Counted from the stretch's first letter, positions 50,203-63,330 are shown. The stretch: 64,000 nt of DNA from Ifrita kowaldi (GCA_013398055.1 VZRS01000247.1:1436077-1500076), one strand, 5' to 3'. The notes: a model not told the origin generated them from the sequence alone. Translations and numbers: made by a program.

Positions 50203-50803
50203 GAATTGGGTTTCCACAGCAAGATTTTTGCTGGCAGAGGGGCTTCAGGGTTGACTTCTGTGAGAAGACACCAGAAGCTTCCCCCACATCAGGCAAAGCC
50301 AGTTCAAGCTGCTTCCAGGACAAATCTGCTGCTGGTGAGAGCTGAGAAAATCCATGACCTTGGTAGCAACCATGTGGCAACATATTTAAGAAAATGTAAG
50401 AAATGTTGTGCAACAGCAGCTGGAGAAAAGAGCGACATTACATGAGAGGAACAGCCCTGCAGACCTGAAGGTCAAGGAAGAAGGACAGGGAGAAGGTACT
50501 CCAGACACTGGAGCAGAGATTCCCCTGCAGCCCATGGTGAAGACCATGGCAAAGCTGGCTGCCCCCTGCAGCCCATGGGGTTTCATGATGGAGCAAATAC
50601 TTTCCCTGCAGCTCATGGATGATTCTACTCTACAGCAGATGGGTGTGCCTGAAGAAGGCACACCCATAGAGAATGTGTGCTGAAAAAGGCTTCTGGTAGG
50701 ACTCATTGCCTGTGGAGAGGAGGTCATGCTGCTACAGATTTTCTGTCAGGACTTGTGATCCTTGTTGGGGGCCTGTGCTGAACCAGAGAAATCCTGAAGG
50801 ACT
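50200..50803 (+). mobile_element. LTR fragment, avian ERV family B, plus orientation
   Basis: It starts near AGAATTGGGTTTCC, corresponding to the TGTATTGGGTTT start of this family, and passes AGAAGCTTCCCCCA. A CATATTTAAGAAA stretch near 50380 is the probable TATA-like box. It then enters the diverged tandem part with units of the type CCCCTGCAGCCCATGG (about 50522-50640). The 3' end with polyadenylation signal is missing. It is the same family as the minus-strand fragment at 14545-14878. Frames on both strands (50206-50445, 50408-50683, 50386-50727, 50072-50413) have no viral protein domain and are composition effects. Confidence 0.75.
50639..50667. repeat. Perfect inverted repeat, 12 bp stem
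   Basis: The arms are ATGGGTGTGCCT and AGGCACACCCAT around a 5-base loop GAAGA, inside the LTR fragment. Confidence 0.85.
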
Positions 50804-52099
50804 AGTTTAGTCAAAATTTGTCTCCTTTCTGGACTCAGAAAACAATAAAATTAATGGAATCTTGGTATTCAAGGTCAATTTTGGGAAAGATAAAGCCTAG
50901 AAGAGTTACTAAATATTGTGTTGTTACCTTCTTATGTTTTCTTTTAGGCTCTGTAGCTTCTGATGGAACCAGCTCACTTTCAGTGTAACACCAATTTAAA
51001 TTACTAGCTGAAACCGCAACAATCCACAAATTGTTGTTGCCACTGATCTAAACGACTTCCTTTTGAGCTGGTCAGGAAGAAACAAAATGCTCTCACTTTG
51101 CTTCCCTTTGTTTTCACCAGGGTTTCTATACTTAAAAATATTGAACATTGGCTGAATAGTACAATTTCATTCCTCAGCAAGTCTCAAATTCAAACACTTG
51201 ATTGATTTTCAAGAACATAGAATTTTATCTCAAAAGAATAAGTGTTTTATTGGTACTCCTCAAAGAGACAAATAGCAAACTAATCAAGAAAACTGATTTT
51301 CTATGAATTGTCTATAGGACTCATTATACTAATATTTCTGATTCTTTTTCTCAATCATTCGGAATTTAATTTACTTCCATTTCTTTCATTTTTCTTACTC
51401 TTTACTCTTATTCTTTCTTATTTCTTTTTCTGTTCCTGCTTCAGAGTTTAATAGAAATGAGAATGTCTTGAATTGATTTTTATTTTGTTGTAATTACTGA
51501 AAAATTTTCTTAAGCTTGTTCTGCATATTTTGTAAAACTTTAAAGTAGCAAAAATACAGTTCCATTGTTGCTTTCACTTGCTTCTTGTCCTAAACTGAAG
51601 AGCTTTGAAAAGTCACTGGTAAATCAGGGGGAAAAATAAGAGGAAAAAGCACAATCAAAAGACAATCAATGTTAGTTTCTAATGAAATACTTTGGAATTT
51701 AAAATATTTTGCATGAAGCATTTTCAAAAGGGAAAAAAACCCCTAAAACATATAAACCTTTTTACAGTATTTTTGAATGTAAGGTATCATTAACTATATT
51801 ACAGAGAGAGAAATGTATTGAATTTATTAATATCAAACAGATTTGGAAAGGCAAAGCATGAGAAAATGAAAAACTCTTAATTATCATTCAAATTAATAAT
51901 TTGCTTTTGACATCTCATCACATTTTCTTTCAATATTGCCTGTTCTTACAGTTTTATCACCTTGTTAATCTCCTTCCCAATAGGCTCAGGGGGGTAGTAA
52001 AGTGCACAGTGTCCATACTTGCTCAAGGCAAATCCATCTAATTCAGCATTTAATCTTTGAAAGTGACAATACACAGATGGCTGCAGTGGATACTTTGCT
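50804..52099. other. Unique AT-rich sequence, nothing recognised
   Basis: T/C-rich patch at about 51345-51440. The stretch 51980-52099 may be a more diverged 5' part of the neighbouring CR1. Confidence 0.45.
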
Positions 52100-52500
52100 G
52101 CTGAGAGGCTGGGTTTCTACATCCTTCACAAGAAGGCTAAAGGAGATCTCATTGATGTCTTCATGGCATGGTACAAAGGGCACCTTTTCTGTAAGGCACA
52201 CAATAACAGGACAAAAAGTAGTGAATACAATTTGGAACATGGAGAATTCCAATCAGATAGAAAGTAAAGGTTTCTTTGTTTCTTCACTGCTTTATTGAGG
52301 TTTTTTGTTTGATTTTCTTTGTTTGGTTGGGTTTTAAGTCACGAGGATGGTTAAGCAGCAGGTGTGAGCTTGCCTACAAAGACTGTAACAGAGTCTTGGG
52401 TTATCCGGTCTGATAGAAACTGCTTTAAATGGGGAATTGGACTAGAGGATCTCTAGGGATCCCTTTCAACGTAAATTATTCTATGATCTATGAATCTGTG
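52100..52500 (+). mobile_element. CR1 LINE 3' end, diverged
   Basis: AAGGAGATCTCATTGATGTC (about 52139-52158) corresponds to the RGDLI block of the CR1 ORF2 C-terminus. The 3' terminus is clear: GGACTAGAGGATCTCTAGGG, then ATCCCTTTCAACGT and ATTCTATGATCTATGAATCTGTG, ending at 52500. There is an insertion of T/G-rich sequence (about 52290-52340) and general decay. The left limit is approximate. Confidence 0.8.
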
Positions 52501-54492
52501 GTTATTCCAGAAGCTGTACAGATCTACCTCTTAGTGATGAAGAACCACTAAATTTCATTTCAGATTTTCACCTAGAAGTTTCATCTCAAGCTCCTAGATT
52601 TTTGTTGTAATAAGCAACCCATATTAACATCTATAATTTGTGGTATCTTTCTAAGCTATCTTTTTTTCTGAATATTGAACCATCCTGAATTGCTCAATTG
52701 TTCATTACATGGAAGGAAGTTCTCTTTGATCATTTTTTGCCATTATCTGCTTTTTCTTTCTCATGTGCCTTGTTTTTGAGTGGAAGGGTATTAGAGGCAA
52801 AAACAGTTTGCAAGGTGTAGCTACTACTCTGAGTCTACTCTTTGCAATAAATATGTCTCTTCATTGTCCATTCCTTCTGGGAGAGATAACTTCACTGACT
52901 TTTTCTTTCCCCTTTTTCTTTATTTTTCCTTTGCACTACTTAAAATGAAAATAATATTGAATAACGTATTTTTATGTGCAGTTTCTTATTTTATTTTCAT
53001 GTATCCTTAATTTTAATTTTACTTAAGGCAGGTTAAAGTTATTTACAAGATTGTTTCATCTACCAGATTTTTTTCTGATGTTAATGCACTTTTATTTCCT
53101 TTCTTTCTTCAACTTTTAGAATGCATTGTGTAAACTTGTGCCCAGAAAAATGTGAGTACTGCTCTTGGCATTCAACTCCAAAGGAAAAAAAATTTCTTTT
53201 CATTCTTCTTTTACTTGCATGTTAACACCCACACAACATTGTGGCAACAAATGTTAGGTACATCTTAAGTTCAATCTGTCTCTTTCTTTAATGTATTTTT
53301 AAGTGTTTATTTTCAGCAGACTTCTATTATTCTGCCTTGACAGACAGTTTCTTCTTGAACTTTTCTCTGTTAGTTTAATCAATGGAAATATCACCTTCAT
53401 CTTTTTGAAATGTGTGTTACCTACTCACCTTTATACATCAGGAGATTTTTTTTTCTTTCCTGAAGGTTTTTTTTATCTTTTGGTTCAAGTCAAGCTCTTT
53501 TCTAGGTCTAGTTAGGAGGCTGTTTAGATATCTATGTTCTATAGATTAATAAACAAATAATAGAAAAATATAAAACAGACAGAAAATGCCTACCTTCTAA
53601 ATATTTTCAAGGTGAACTTGGCCTGAAGCAATGTTCCTGCCTTTACTGAAACCCTTTTATGAACTATGAATACATTTGTGAAATGTATTCCTCATTCTTT
53701 TTTACTTAGAATTTATTAATGACATAGAGCTATGTCCAACACTTTTTCTGTTACAACCGTTTAAGAGCAGTTTGGTTTTGCTTTCTGATTGGAAAAGAAT
53801 CAGTATTATGTGAAATTGCACTAAACTGTTAAGGAGTGTGCAGCAATGGAAACATGTCTCAGTCAGATCGATTAGCCACTTAGCAAAGGGAACAATAGAT
53901 CAATCAAATTATCCTATTATTGATTAGGTCAGTTGCTGTCTCCTTTTTTATAGATTCTCCAAATATATAACTATTAAAAAAACCCCAAATTCATAAATAG
54001 TTTTCCAGAACTTTCTAAAATAACAAAATTCCCAAGAATCAGTTGTTTCATCCATTCCAAAATGAAATAAAAAAGTCTCAACAGAAAAAGTGGTTGTTGA
54101 TTGTTATGAAAATGATAGAATCATCTGTTGTTACAAAGAAAGAGGATCAGAGATCAGAGATATCAGGGATAACAGAGGCTGAAGGTGTTTAGAGGTGAAA
54201 ATTGAGTTCCCTTTCATTGTAAACCAAAAGAACATTGATGTAAAGCCTGTTGCTCTAAAATGTTTCAGTGTAAGTAGACAAAATAGGTTTAACAAAGATG
54301 ATTAATCAGACCTGATTTAAATGTGGACACATTATAGACATCCAATCAGATGGGAGAAACTAACACTTCATAGTGAGATGAACCTGAATATTTTAGATTT
54401 TGACTCAGATATCTACATGAACAAGGTACTTGTTTGCATCTGGTCAGATGAATCCCACCTAAAATGTTCAGTATAATTTGACTGAATTTAGA
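52501..54492. other. Unique AT-rich sequence, no gene seen
   Basis: No element ends or credible coding frame. T-rich low-complexity patches lie at 52900-53100 and 53447-53480. Confidence 0.5.
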
Positions 54493-55085
54493 ATTGAATG
54501 GAATAGAATTGTAGAATGGTTTGGATTGGAAGGGACATTAAAAATCACCTAGTTCCAAAGTCCTTGCTATGGACAAGGATGTCGCTCACTAGATCAGGTT
54601 GCTCAGGGTCCCAGTCAACTTGGCCTTGAACCCTTCCAGGGATGGGGCATCCACAGCCCCTCTGGGCAAGCTGTTCCAGTGCCCCACTAGCTTCACAGTG
54701 AAGAATTTCCTCCTAATATCTTTTTTTTCAGTTTAAAATGATTTCCCATTTTCCTGTCACTATCTTGCCATATAAAATGTCCCCATTCTTCCTTTTTATA
54801 ATCCTCCTTCAGGTACTGAAATGCTTCAACGAGGTCTTCTCAAAACTTTTTCATCTCCAGGCTGAACAACCACAACCCTCTCAGCCTTTCCTCGTAGGAG
54901 AGATGCTCCACGTCTCTGATCATCTTCATGGCCCTTCTCTGAACCCACTCCATGTCCTTCCTGTGCTGTGGACTCCAGAGCTGGATGCACTACTTCAGGC
55001 AGGGTCTCATGAGGGCAGAGTAGAAGGGGACAATCATCTCCCTTGACCTGCTGGTCACACTTCTTTTGATGCAATATCCTTTGAT
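54493..55085 (-). mobile_element. CR1 LINE 3' portion
   Basis: On the plus strand it begins AATAGAATTGTAGAATGG then TTGGATTGGAAGGGAC, the reverse complement of a CR1 3' terminus. It continues through GGGATGGGGCATCCACAGCC and CTGTTCCAGTGCC to the ORF2 C-terminal part, where GGCTGAACAACC, CCTCGTAGGAGAGATG and GACCTGCTGGTCACAC are typical CR1 strings on the opposite strand. Frames on both strands (54738-55046 plus, 54826-55074 minus) are not functional. It is 5'-truncated at about 55085. Confidence 0.93.
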
Positions 55086-56842
55086 AATGTAAGAGTAAAT
55101 ATTATCTCTGCTAGCGGTAAACCACAAAATTAGTAAGCAGGAGGTTTTTTTGGTTCAAAATATCCAAATTTGATTGTATTTAAGGCACCTCTTGTCTTCA
55201 GAGAGTGTCTGGATGATGCTCTTAATCATATCGTTTAATTTTAAGCAGTCCTGCAAGGAACAGGGAATTCTGATCCTTATGGGTCGCTTCAGCCTTGAGT
55301 TATTTGATGATTTATCTCCTCTGATGTGCGCATCAAATTTCACCTACTGTCATAGTGAATGATCAAATAGTAGTCTGTGGGCAGGACAATAGTGTCTGAC
55401 TAAAATTTTTCTGAAGAAAATGACTATATTTTCAATATTTTTTCAGGCAAGGCAGTTGTCCAATTATGTGCAGGTTTTTCCATATGAAAAATTTCTTTTC
55501 TAAGTGTCTACACTGTCAATGATTAAGGCTTTGCCTCAAGGAGTGATACCTAGTCCCAGACCAAGCTGTGAATTCTAGCTCGTAGTCTACCAAATAACAT
55601 CTGTAACTGCAAGATGATACCCAGAAACACTTGAAACAATTATTTTTTCAGCCTACTCATTTTCCAATTCAAAGTTTCTGAAAAGGTCTGCAGTTCAACT
55701 ATTAGTTTCCTGGTTTGTTTTGTTTAGGGTTTTTGTTTGTTTATTTATTTGCTTGTTTGTTTGTTTTGTTGATGTTTGTTTCTATGTACTATGACATAAG
55801 TTATAAAACCTGACTTAAAGTATATTTTCAGGTGGAAATGCCACTGAAATACTGTTGGGGGATGTTACACAGAAGACAGATATATTCTTGGTTTTACTGA
55901 CAGTTAGAGGCAGTCCCTAGAGCATTCTCTTCCCACGATTGAAGTTAGGATATGCTTCAGAACAAAAAAAGGTAGGCATCCTCCTCACAGAAATGTAAGT
56001 ATGTGTTATAATTAATGAACTGTTCCTGAAGATAGAACTGAGATCCTAGACTGATTTAGAGAGTTTAAATTATGGGAGTATAGAGATATACAAGGATAAA
56101 CCATACATTTATAATAAAAATAATAGTTTAGTTTTTTGCTTTACCACCTGAAGATAATTAAAAAAATAGAAACCCCATACTGAATTAACAGATTCTTAAA
56201 CATATATTAATAAAATTTAATAATAATAATAACATTTTTTTATTTTCTCCAGTCTTTTGGATATGTAATCACTTGCTACTACTATATATATTTTTTTAAA
56301 AGACCCTATATGGTTAACCACTCACATTGCTTCTTCAGTTGATGCCTATATTTTCATGGTAAGCATTATTACATTTACTATAATTTCTGTATTTTTAATG
56401 GACTCCTGTTTTAAAACAGTTTATAATATAATTTAAGTTCAATAGGGTTTGTTTGTTGTTTTTTTTTTATTTAATGTGTCCTGTTGTGTTTGAATAGAAA
56501 TTTGGCATTTCCCAGGCCTAGTTTTGTGACTTGTCCCAGTTTAGCAAAACCCCTTATTTTAAAACACAAAATGGAAAACTAAGACACTATTCCACTTAAG
56601 ATTACTTTTCACACCAGGAATTTATTTTCAGAAAAGTTTAATGAGAAGCTACATAATTTAATACTGAGGTACTAATTAATGACATAAAACTTTGCTAGAA
56701 TCATGCCCTGAATACTTATTTCCAAAAAAAAAAAATAAATTTGTCATTGATTTTTTTTTTTACCTTTTAATAATTTAGTATAGTATCTTCACTGTTTGGT
56801 AAATTGCAACAAATATTTTGGGTATTTTGTATTGAAGTAGAC

Positions 56843-56876
56843 ATTATTAGGGTCTACTAATTATTAGGGTCTACTA
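56843..56876 (+). repeat. Perfect 17 bp tandem duplication
   Basis: ATTATTAGGGTCTACTA occurs twice in a row, followed by a partial third copy ATTATTAG after two extra bases. It is probably recent replication slippage. Confidence 0.9.
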
Positions 56877-58328
56877 CAATTATTAGATTGGTTGGTTGGT
56901 TAGTTAGTTTTTCTGGTTTCTGGAGTAATATCAGTACTTGCAGTTAGCATAATCTAAATTTAATTTAGTGGGAATGTTAGGCCTAAGATATCCTTTGACT
57001 TGCATAGAGAAATATTTTAGTTTTATATCTTAATGTTCTGTAATTCTGTTGGTTCTCTTCTTAGTAACTACATATTATCAATTTGCTTAGTAGAAGAAAA
57101 AAATCTGCAATAATTTTCCTTCTAAGATTTTACAATCCGTCTGCATTCTTTAGTCCTTGTACATCATCACCCATAAATAATGTTGCCACAGACAGGACTA
57201 CAATTGCATTTCTTCAAATTATCCCCTAAGGCTACAATCCTCAAAACTGACTTTGCTGTGGACTGAAGTAATCTTGCAGGAAGCACACAGAAATACAGCA
57301 GGTTGACTCCAAATAAGAAATACAGAATCTTAGAATGCTTTTTCCTTTCTGATTTTTGTTTGCAAATGAACTGATTTCTTTGTGGTTAAATATTCATTGA
57401 GTAATTTTCCTGAGTGATTTTCCATTCAAGGAATATTGAAAAAAGCTTGCTTTACAAATCACTAGCTGATGTTATGTGTATGTTACCATTCCCCATGATT
57501 ATAGGACTGAAAATATTCAAAGGAGAAGAAAAATGGTTATTGAGTAGCCACAATTTTGGCCTTATTGTCCTTAATCTCCAACAAAAGTAAGATGGGTAAC
57601 CACTCAGATAAATGTTAAGGAACATAATTATGGACAAATTGATAAGGCAGCAGTCATATCATAAATGTAAATAAATAGCATTTCACAGGATCCCATTAAA
57701 ACCATGTAAAAATATATTTGAAAGAAGGAGTTTTGCTAAATTTGCACAAGTAACAAAACTAGGCATGTGTAAATTTAAAATTTCTATTCAAAAACCACAG
57801 AACATAAAAACTACAGATGTGAGTTTTTGAAATAGTCTAATATACAACATTATATAGATGTAATAAGAGGTAGAACTTGTCCACTAGTGCAGCACCTGAC
57901 TGTGTATCCAGCTTAGATTGGATATATGTAAAACAAATCACCTGAGAGAAATGGCCTCATACCAAAACTTTCTCAGCAGGGCATGATTTGCAGAATAATC
58001 ATTCACTATGCAAGACATCTAAACAGATGTGTAAGGTCACAAAACCTCTGTAAATCTTTGTTACAAAGCTCACCTACTTTTGAATGAAATACCCATGAGA
58101 ACTATATTTTGTATTTTTTTTTAATCTTTTGTTTTTGCTTCCAGGCATAAACTTAATTCCTAATAGCTTAGTGTTCCTGTAGCTGCAAAATTAAGCTAAT
58201 ACAACACCTGGAAAACTATTGTGAAGGTTGCTTAGATAATTTTCATACTTTGAAATTGCAATATGCTAATAAAATATTACCCCAGCTGGTAAAAGGAATA
58301 TTCTATACCATATACATCAAGCTCAGTT

Positions 58329-58369
58329 AAAAAAAAAAAACAACCAAAAACAAACCTCCCCCCCAAAAC
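58329..58369. repeat. A-rich/C-run low-complexity sequence
   Basis: Twelve A residues, then CAACCAAAAACAAACC and a run of eight C residues. It directly precedes the LTR fragment at 58370. Confidence 0.85.
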
Positions 58370-58670
58370 CATGAGGAAAGAAGAAAGGTGGAATATTTGG
58401 AGTTATGGCATTTGTCCTCCCAAGTAACCATTAAACATGATGGATGCCTGCTTTCCTGGAGTCAGCTGAACAGTTGTACACTGATGGGAAGCAGTAACTG
58501 AATTTGATAATTTGCTTTGTTTTCTTGTGCACATTTTAGTTTGCCTATTACATTGTATTTACCGCAATCCATTAGTTTCCTCACTTTTACCTTTGCACTT
58601 CCCACTGGAAGGGAGTGAACAAGTGCCTGTGTGGAGCTCAGCTGTAGTGAAGCCCCAACTATAAATGTCA
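58370..58670 (+). mobile_element. Truncated LTR, ERVL-like (family A), R/U5 part
   Basis: This corresponds to the 3' half of the plus-strand LTR at 34711-35283. Shared strings are GGAATATTTGGAGTTATGGC, GATGCCTGCTTTCCTGGAG and GGGAAGCAGTAACTGAAT. It starts just downstream of where the TATA box would be and fades at ATAAATGTCA (58661-58670), the decayed 3' end. It is an old copy. The 87-codon minus-strand frame at 58462-58725 is a shadow. Confidence 0.72.
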
Positions 58671-60702
58671 TTGCTGTTATTTTATTTACAGAGATCCTAC
58701 TGGTACTACAATGAGCAGATGACATCCAAAGAAAAACATAAATGGAACAAAATACAATACTTTTTAGGGCTCTAGCATAGTATTCTTGTATAAGAAACAG
58801 CCAGAATAATTTAATGTAGTTTTCACTAAGGATTTCAGTATTTAAGCTTTGCTATAAACACAATTTTAGCCTAAATGTAGCAAAATCCTGTTGTAAAGTC
58901 AGTAGAAAAACCTCCAATTTATAAGTTGATCAAATGAACCCTTTCTGTTGAGAGATAAAACTTGGAAAGTTTAGCCGGAGTATTTTCTCAGAATACCCCT
59001 GGAGTAATTGTTCTCAGAAGTAGGTTTTGGAAGGGAACGGCTGCAGAAATTTAAGCATTGAAAGTGATATAGGAAGTTATGGGGAGCTGTGGGAGCTGTG
59101 ATAGAGGAGCTGTGGCTTGTGAGGTCAGTGAACAATGAAATACAGAAAGACTGATGTCCTTTCAGGTCTCTCTTCTCCCCCTTTTTTTCTTGTCTCATTT
59201 CCCTTTCTCCTTCCCCAGGAATTTGCTTTTGTTCAGTGGTCTGCACTGACTGCATTGAAAATAATTTGATCAAATTTGTGTTAAATCGAAGCACAACCCT
59301 CCAGACAATATTTTCATAAACCTATCGCATTCTCCATTATTTGGGTGTTCAGATGGAATCCGCTGATCTCAGTGAGAGCTGATGACAGGGTGTAATCAAA
59401 GCAGCATAATGTCATCTCCTCTCCAAACAAAAAATGCCATTGCTGTGAATTGAAGGATTGTGTATGCTCGCTCCAATAACCACTATGCTTACTAAGTTTC
59501 ACAGAACCATAACAATCTCTGTGTGCCAGCAGAACTTGGGCGAAGTGATGAAATTTTTATTACTGAAGGTGAGTTATACAGTCTCTTCTCCTTATTCCTT
59601 TGGAGAATTTAGCATTTGAGAAAATACAACTCCTGATTATAGCTTACAGGCTGCCACACAATGAATTTCACAATATATGACTGGCTGCGCTGCTGAGCTT
59701 ATAATGCTTTGCATCCTATTTGCTTGAACTGCGAGTGTGATTCAGAACTATTGAGGCATCTGTGTACATGTCAGCACCCACATATTTATATGGTGTTCAT
59801 TGCAACCCATTTCCACCCTGATGCTCATGCAATACCCAAATCAGATTGTCCTTTGCAGTCAGCTGAACTTCAATACATTTTTTTTTTTTTTTTTTTAAGG
59901 AATCCTCAGGTTTAGGATTGAGGCATTACTATAGCCAAGTTTCTGGCAGGTAAAATTATGGGATTACTTAAAAATGTCATGTTCAACATATATTTTGAAT
60001 GTATTTATAATTTATTATGATGATTCAAAACTTAATTTTTGTTCTTCATAATACGAAAGGGAAAATATCAAAGTATTAAAATTGGTTTGTAATAGCAACA
60101 TAAACTGTAGTGCAAGGGTTTTCTTAGTGCAATAATCAGGGATCGTATGCTGGACAATTTAGCAAAATGTATTTTTTGTTTGTAAAATCATACTGTAGGT
60201 CATTTTTAGGTTTATATAAGATGAGAATTTGATTGTACTAATCTCTGCATTTAAAAATGATTCTAAAGCTATAAAATAAGAGATAGGTAATGTATGGAAC
60301 CAAACAATGTCTTATCCAGCTGATACGTAAAAAATAGTAACAACTTCAAGAACAGGAAAGCAAACTGGTTGAAAGAGATTGCCAGTTTGAGTTTGGTAAA
60401 ATATTTTCAGAAACATTTTTATTGCAACTCTTTGGCTCCTTCTAATACCAGTTTCCTGTTCTTATTGGGCTTTCATACGTAACTCCAAATGCTGAAAATA
60501 TAAGCCTTAATTTTTACATTCAAAGGAAAATTTAGGATCTGAAGTACATGATGGATTTTATACTAACACATTTATATGCATATCACACAGTTTTTCTGGC
60601 AAATTAATCTCTCTGGTTCTTCAAAAACATTTTGGAAAGCCTTCAGGTGAGAACTGGTTTTGAATGGGATAATTAACCTTGACAGTAATTTCTTCCTATC
60701 AG
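58671..60702. other. Unique sequence, candidate conserved element inside
   Basis: 59300-59760 is non-repetitive, balanced in composition and looks like vertebrate conserved non-coding sequence, but this cannot be tested here. A pure run of 19 T lies at 59878-59896. The 107-codon minus frame at 58971-59294 has no recognised domain. Confidence 0.45.
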
Positions 60703-60876
60703 AGCCAAATAGCGGTTGGAAAGATGTATTCACTTTTCACAGAGTGCCAGGTACTTATGGCCTGGAAAGAGGCTATAATGTGTTCAAAAAATGTGTATTT
60801 CAAGCAGGCATGGAAAAGGGTTCCAACAGAGACTCATCCATCAAATTCCTGGAGAAGGACATGATTTACACAGGAG
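60703..60876 (+). other. Weak candidate internal exon
   Basis: A pyrimidine tract ending TTTCTTCCTATCAG (to 60702) gives a good splice acceptor. A GTAATA donor follows GGAG at 60876. The enclosed 174 bases are exactly 58 codons and stay open in the frame of a longer 88-codon ORF (60660-60926) that includes WKDVFTFHRVPGTYGLERGY. A second frame is also open (60679-60864). No protein family was recognised and no neighbouring exon was found. It may be chance or a non-coding RNA exon. Confidence 0.12.
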
Positions 60877-63330
60877 GTAATAGAAGTCCTGGCTGGATGT
60901 TTATAGTAGGTTATTTTCAGTCCTAAACCAGTGTAAGTGATTGTTTCCTGAACTAATGCAATCAAACAATATAATTAGATTATCCTAAGCACTTTACATA
61001 TTATTAGAGATTTAATCTTAATTTCTTTCCTTCTGAAAGAAAATTATGAATAATAAAGTTTTATCAGCTCTGTATCGTAACTGCGTAGGTAAATCTGCTG
61101 GCAATGCAGTCCGTCAGACACATTTTTATGGTTTTAGCAAGTCAAAAACAGGCCTAAAAGGCTCTTTCCATGTTATCCATTGCTCATTTTTCATTGAGTA
61201 AGTAGTATTCACTGCTTATATTAGTATTTCCATGGTGTGCATATGGCTTAACTGCTTAAGTTTCCAATATTCAAATTCAAACTGGTTTTGTACTTTGAGC
61301 TGAAAACAGCTGTCTCACATGAAGTGAAATGAGACTTTTTAAAATTAGTAATAAAAATGCCAAAGGACACATTTCAAGTTTTCCACAGGGTGCTGATGCT
61401 TAGCAATTTTGTTTCTGAGGCAACATGCAAATACGTAAAACAGAATTTGAAAGGAGCAGAGCTAGACCCTTGTCTAAGTGTCTTTGAAAATCTTACCCAT
61501 CATTTGAATTATGATGTTTCTAAAAGTTATTCACTTTTCTACAAGTTTTCCTACTAACTGGCTTTTCAGGCAAACAACGAATGAGATTTCTTAAGATTGT
61601 TAAGAAAGGTGATGATATAAATTAGTTTTTCATCTACTTGCAAATCCTAGCTAAGTAGAAAAAAATGCACAGGAGGTGTAAATGTAAATTTCAAGTTTAT
61701 TTTGGAAAAGATATTTCTTCCAGTTGACCTAAGCAGCTTTGAATTTCATGTTTGCCTACTGAATCCCAGTCTCTGAAGTCTTGAGAGCTACATTGTCAGG
61801 AAAAGTCTTTGCACTTCACATACAGCTGACTAGTTCTCTAAATTCTGCCAACTGCATTTGTTAGATCTTTATAAAACCATGAGGAGAGTTTAGACACTGC
61901 TTAGACAACAGTGGTTTAGATTCCTACTCTGTAGGAGCTGAATATCAGCCTAAAAGTTTCAGTGGAATAGAGCAATTATTGGTGGGTAAATTGTGCCAAT
62001 GAACTACAGCAGAAGTTTTAGTTGTACCAGTGGGAGAAAGAACAAGTTCTGTTTTAAAAAATTTAATGGATAAATGTAGTGGTCTTAAATAGCTTCTACA
62101 GGTTATAAGATGTCCTACTGACTTATTGTAATGTATGAATTGTCCTTGGAAGCTAATGGAAAATTCATGGCAGTCTGTTGCTTGCAGTATGACATTTAAC
62201 GGAATACACTCTTCCATATTTCTTTCAACAATTCAGGGACATATCTCATGATTGGACAATTCAGACACTTGAAAGAACTTGTGTTTACAGATAGGCTTTT
62301 GTTGCCAGGAAAGAAAGATACTACTGCTCCTCAACTGGCCTGTTATGGACTCTTTTGCCTATATTTTTTCTTATATATGTCAATATCTAAGGAGACGTGG
62401 TGTTGTAAAATATGTTACTATAAAGGAATTTCCTAAACAAGCTTAATTTTCAACTAATTAAATTTATTAGATATTGTGAGGGACAACATTTTACGCTGTG
62501 AAGAAGAAACACACTCAATACTAGGCAATAAAAAAGTAGTCAGTAATATGTGAAAATTAAGTAACAAAATGAAGATTGTGATTAGTATGCAAAGCAGAGG
62601 ATTCCCTGTCCTAGTGCAGGCAATTTCAGTGTAAGAATGCTAAGCACAGTCTCAAGACACTGCAGAACATATTGTGTGTCTTAAGAAGAAAGACCGCGTG
62701 AGAAAGATAAAGCTTTCCTGGACTTCTTAAACAGTGCCCTCTTCCTCATAGGATTGAGATTTTCTGGTGGAATGCACAGGATCTTTGTTAAGAAAATAGC
62801 AAATGTCCTTAAGGACTGATAGCATTTAAACTAGGGGGGAAAAAATCAAAGATTAAAATAAATAAGTAAACAAATTATGTGTTTAAAATTCCTCCTGCCT
62901 ATGAGCACTCTATTGTGGAAATCACCTGTCCCAGACATTTATAACCTTCTATGGTTGACAAAAAATAATTACAGCAGTAAACTCCAAAGGTGATTTCAGG
63001 AAGGTAAATAAAAATATGCCATACAGTTAAAGATTTCATGTTTTTAGCAAATTTGTAACTTTGTTCTATAATTTTAGGATTATTTTCTCTGTAAATTTAA
63101 GGCACATATTTCAGATTTTTGCCACTCAATCAGCAAGTACATCTAGTCTCATGTAACATTCTTTAGAATCCTATATAGTCTGAATACTGTAATTCTAAAT
63201 CAAAACTCTATTTTCTTGAATATAAAGAAATAAACTAACAAGGAGGTAGCTGTGTAGATAACAATTTTTCTAATGCTACCTTTTCCACTCTCAAATAGGA
63301 ATAAATTTACTCTGGAGTTCAGTCTGTCAC
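60877..63330. other. Unique AT-rich sequence, no gene seen
   Basis: About 2.45 kb with frames of up to 90 codons (61945-62217 minus) without a domain. No element ends were seen. Confidence 0.5.

Larger units (their letters stand above)
55086..58369. other. Unique AT-rich sequence, no gene seen
   Basis: About 3.3 kb. It includes a (TTTG/TTTA)n low-complexity stretch at 55711-55770, A and T runs near 56724-56760, and a GGTT/AGTT run at 56887-56912. Frames are all near 60 codons with no domain. Confidence 0.5.
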
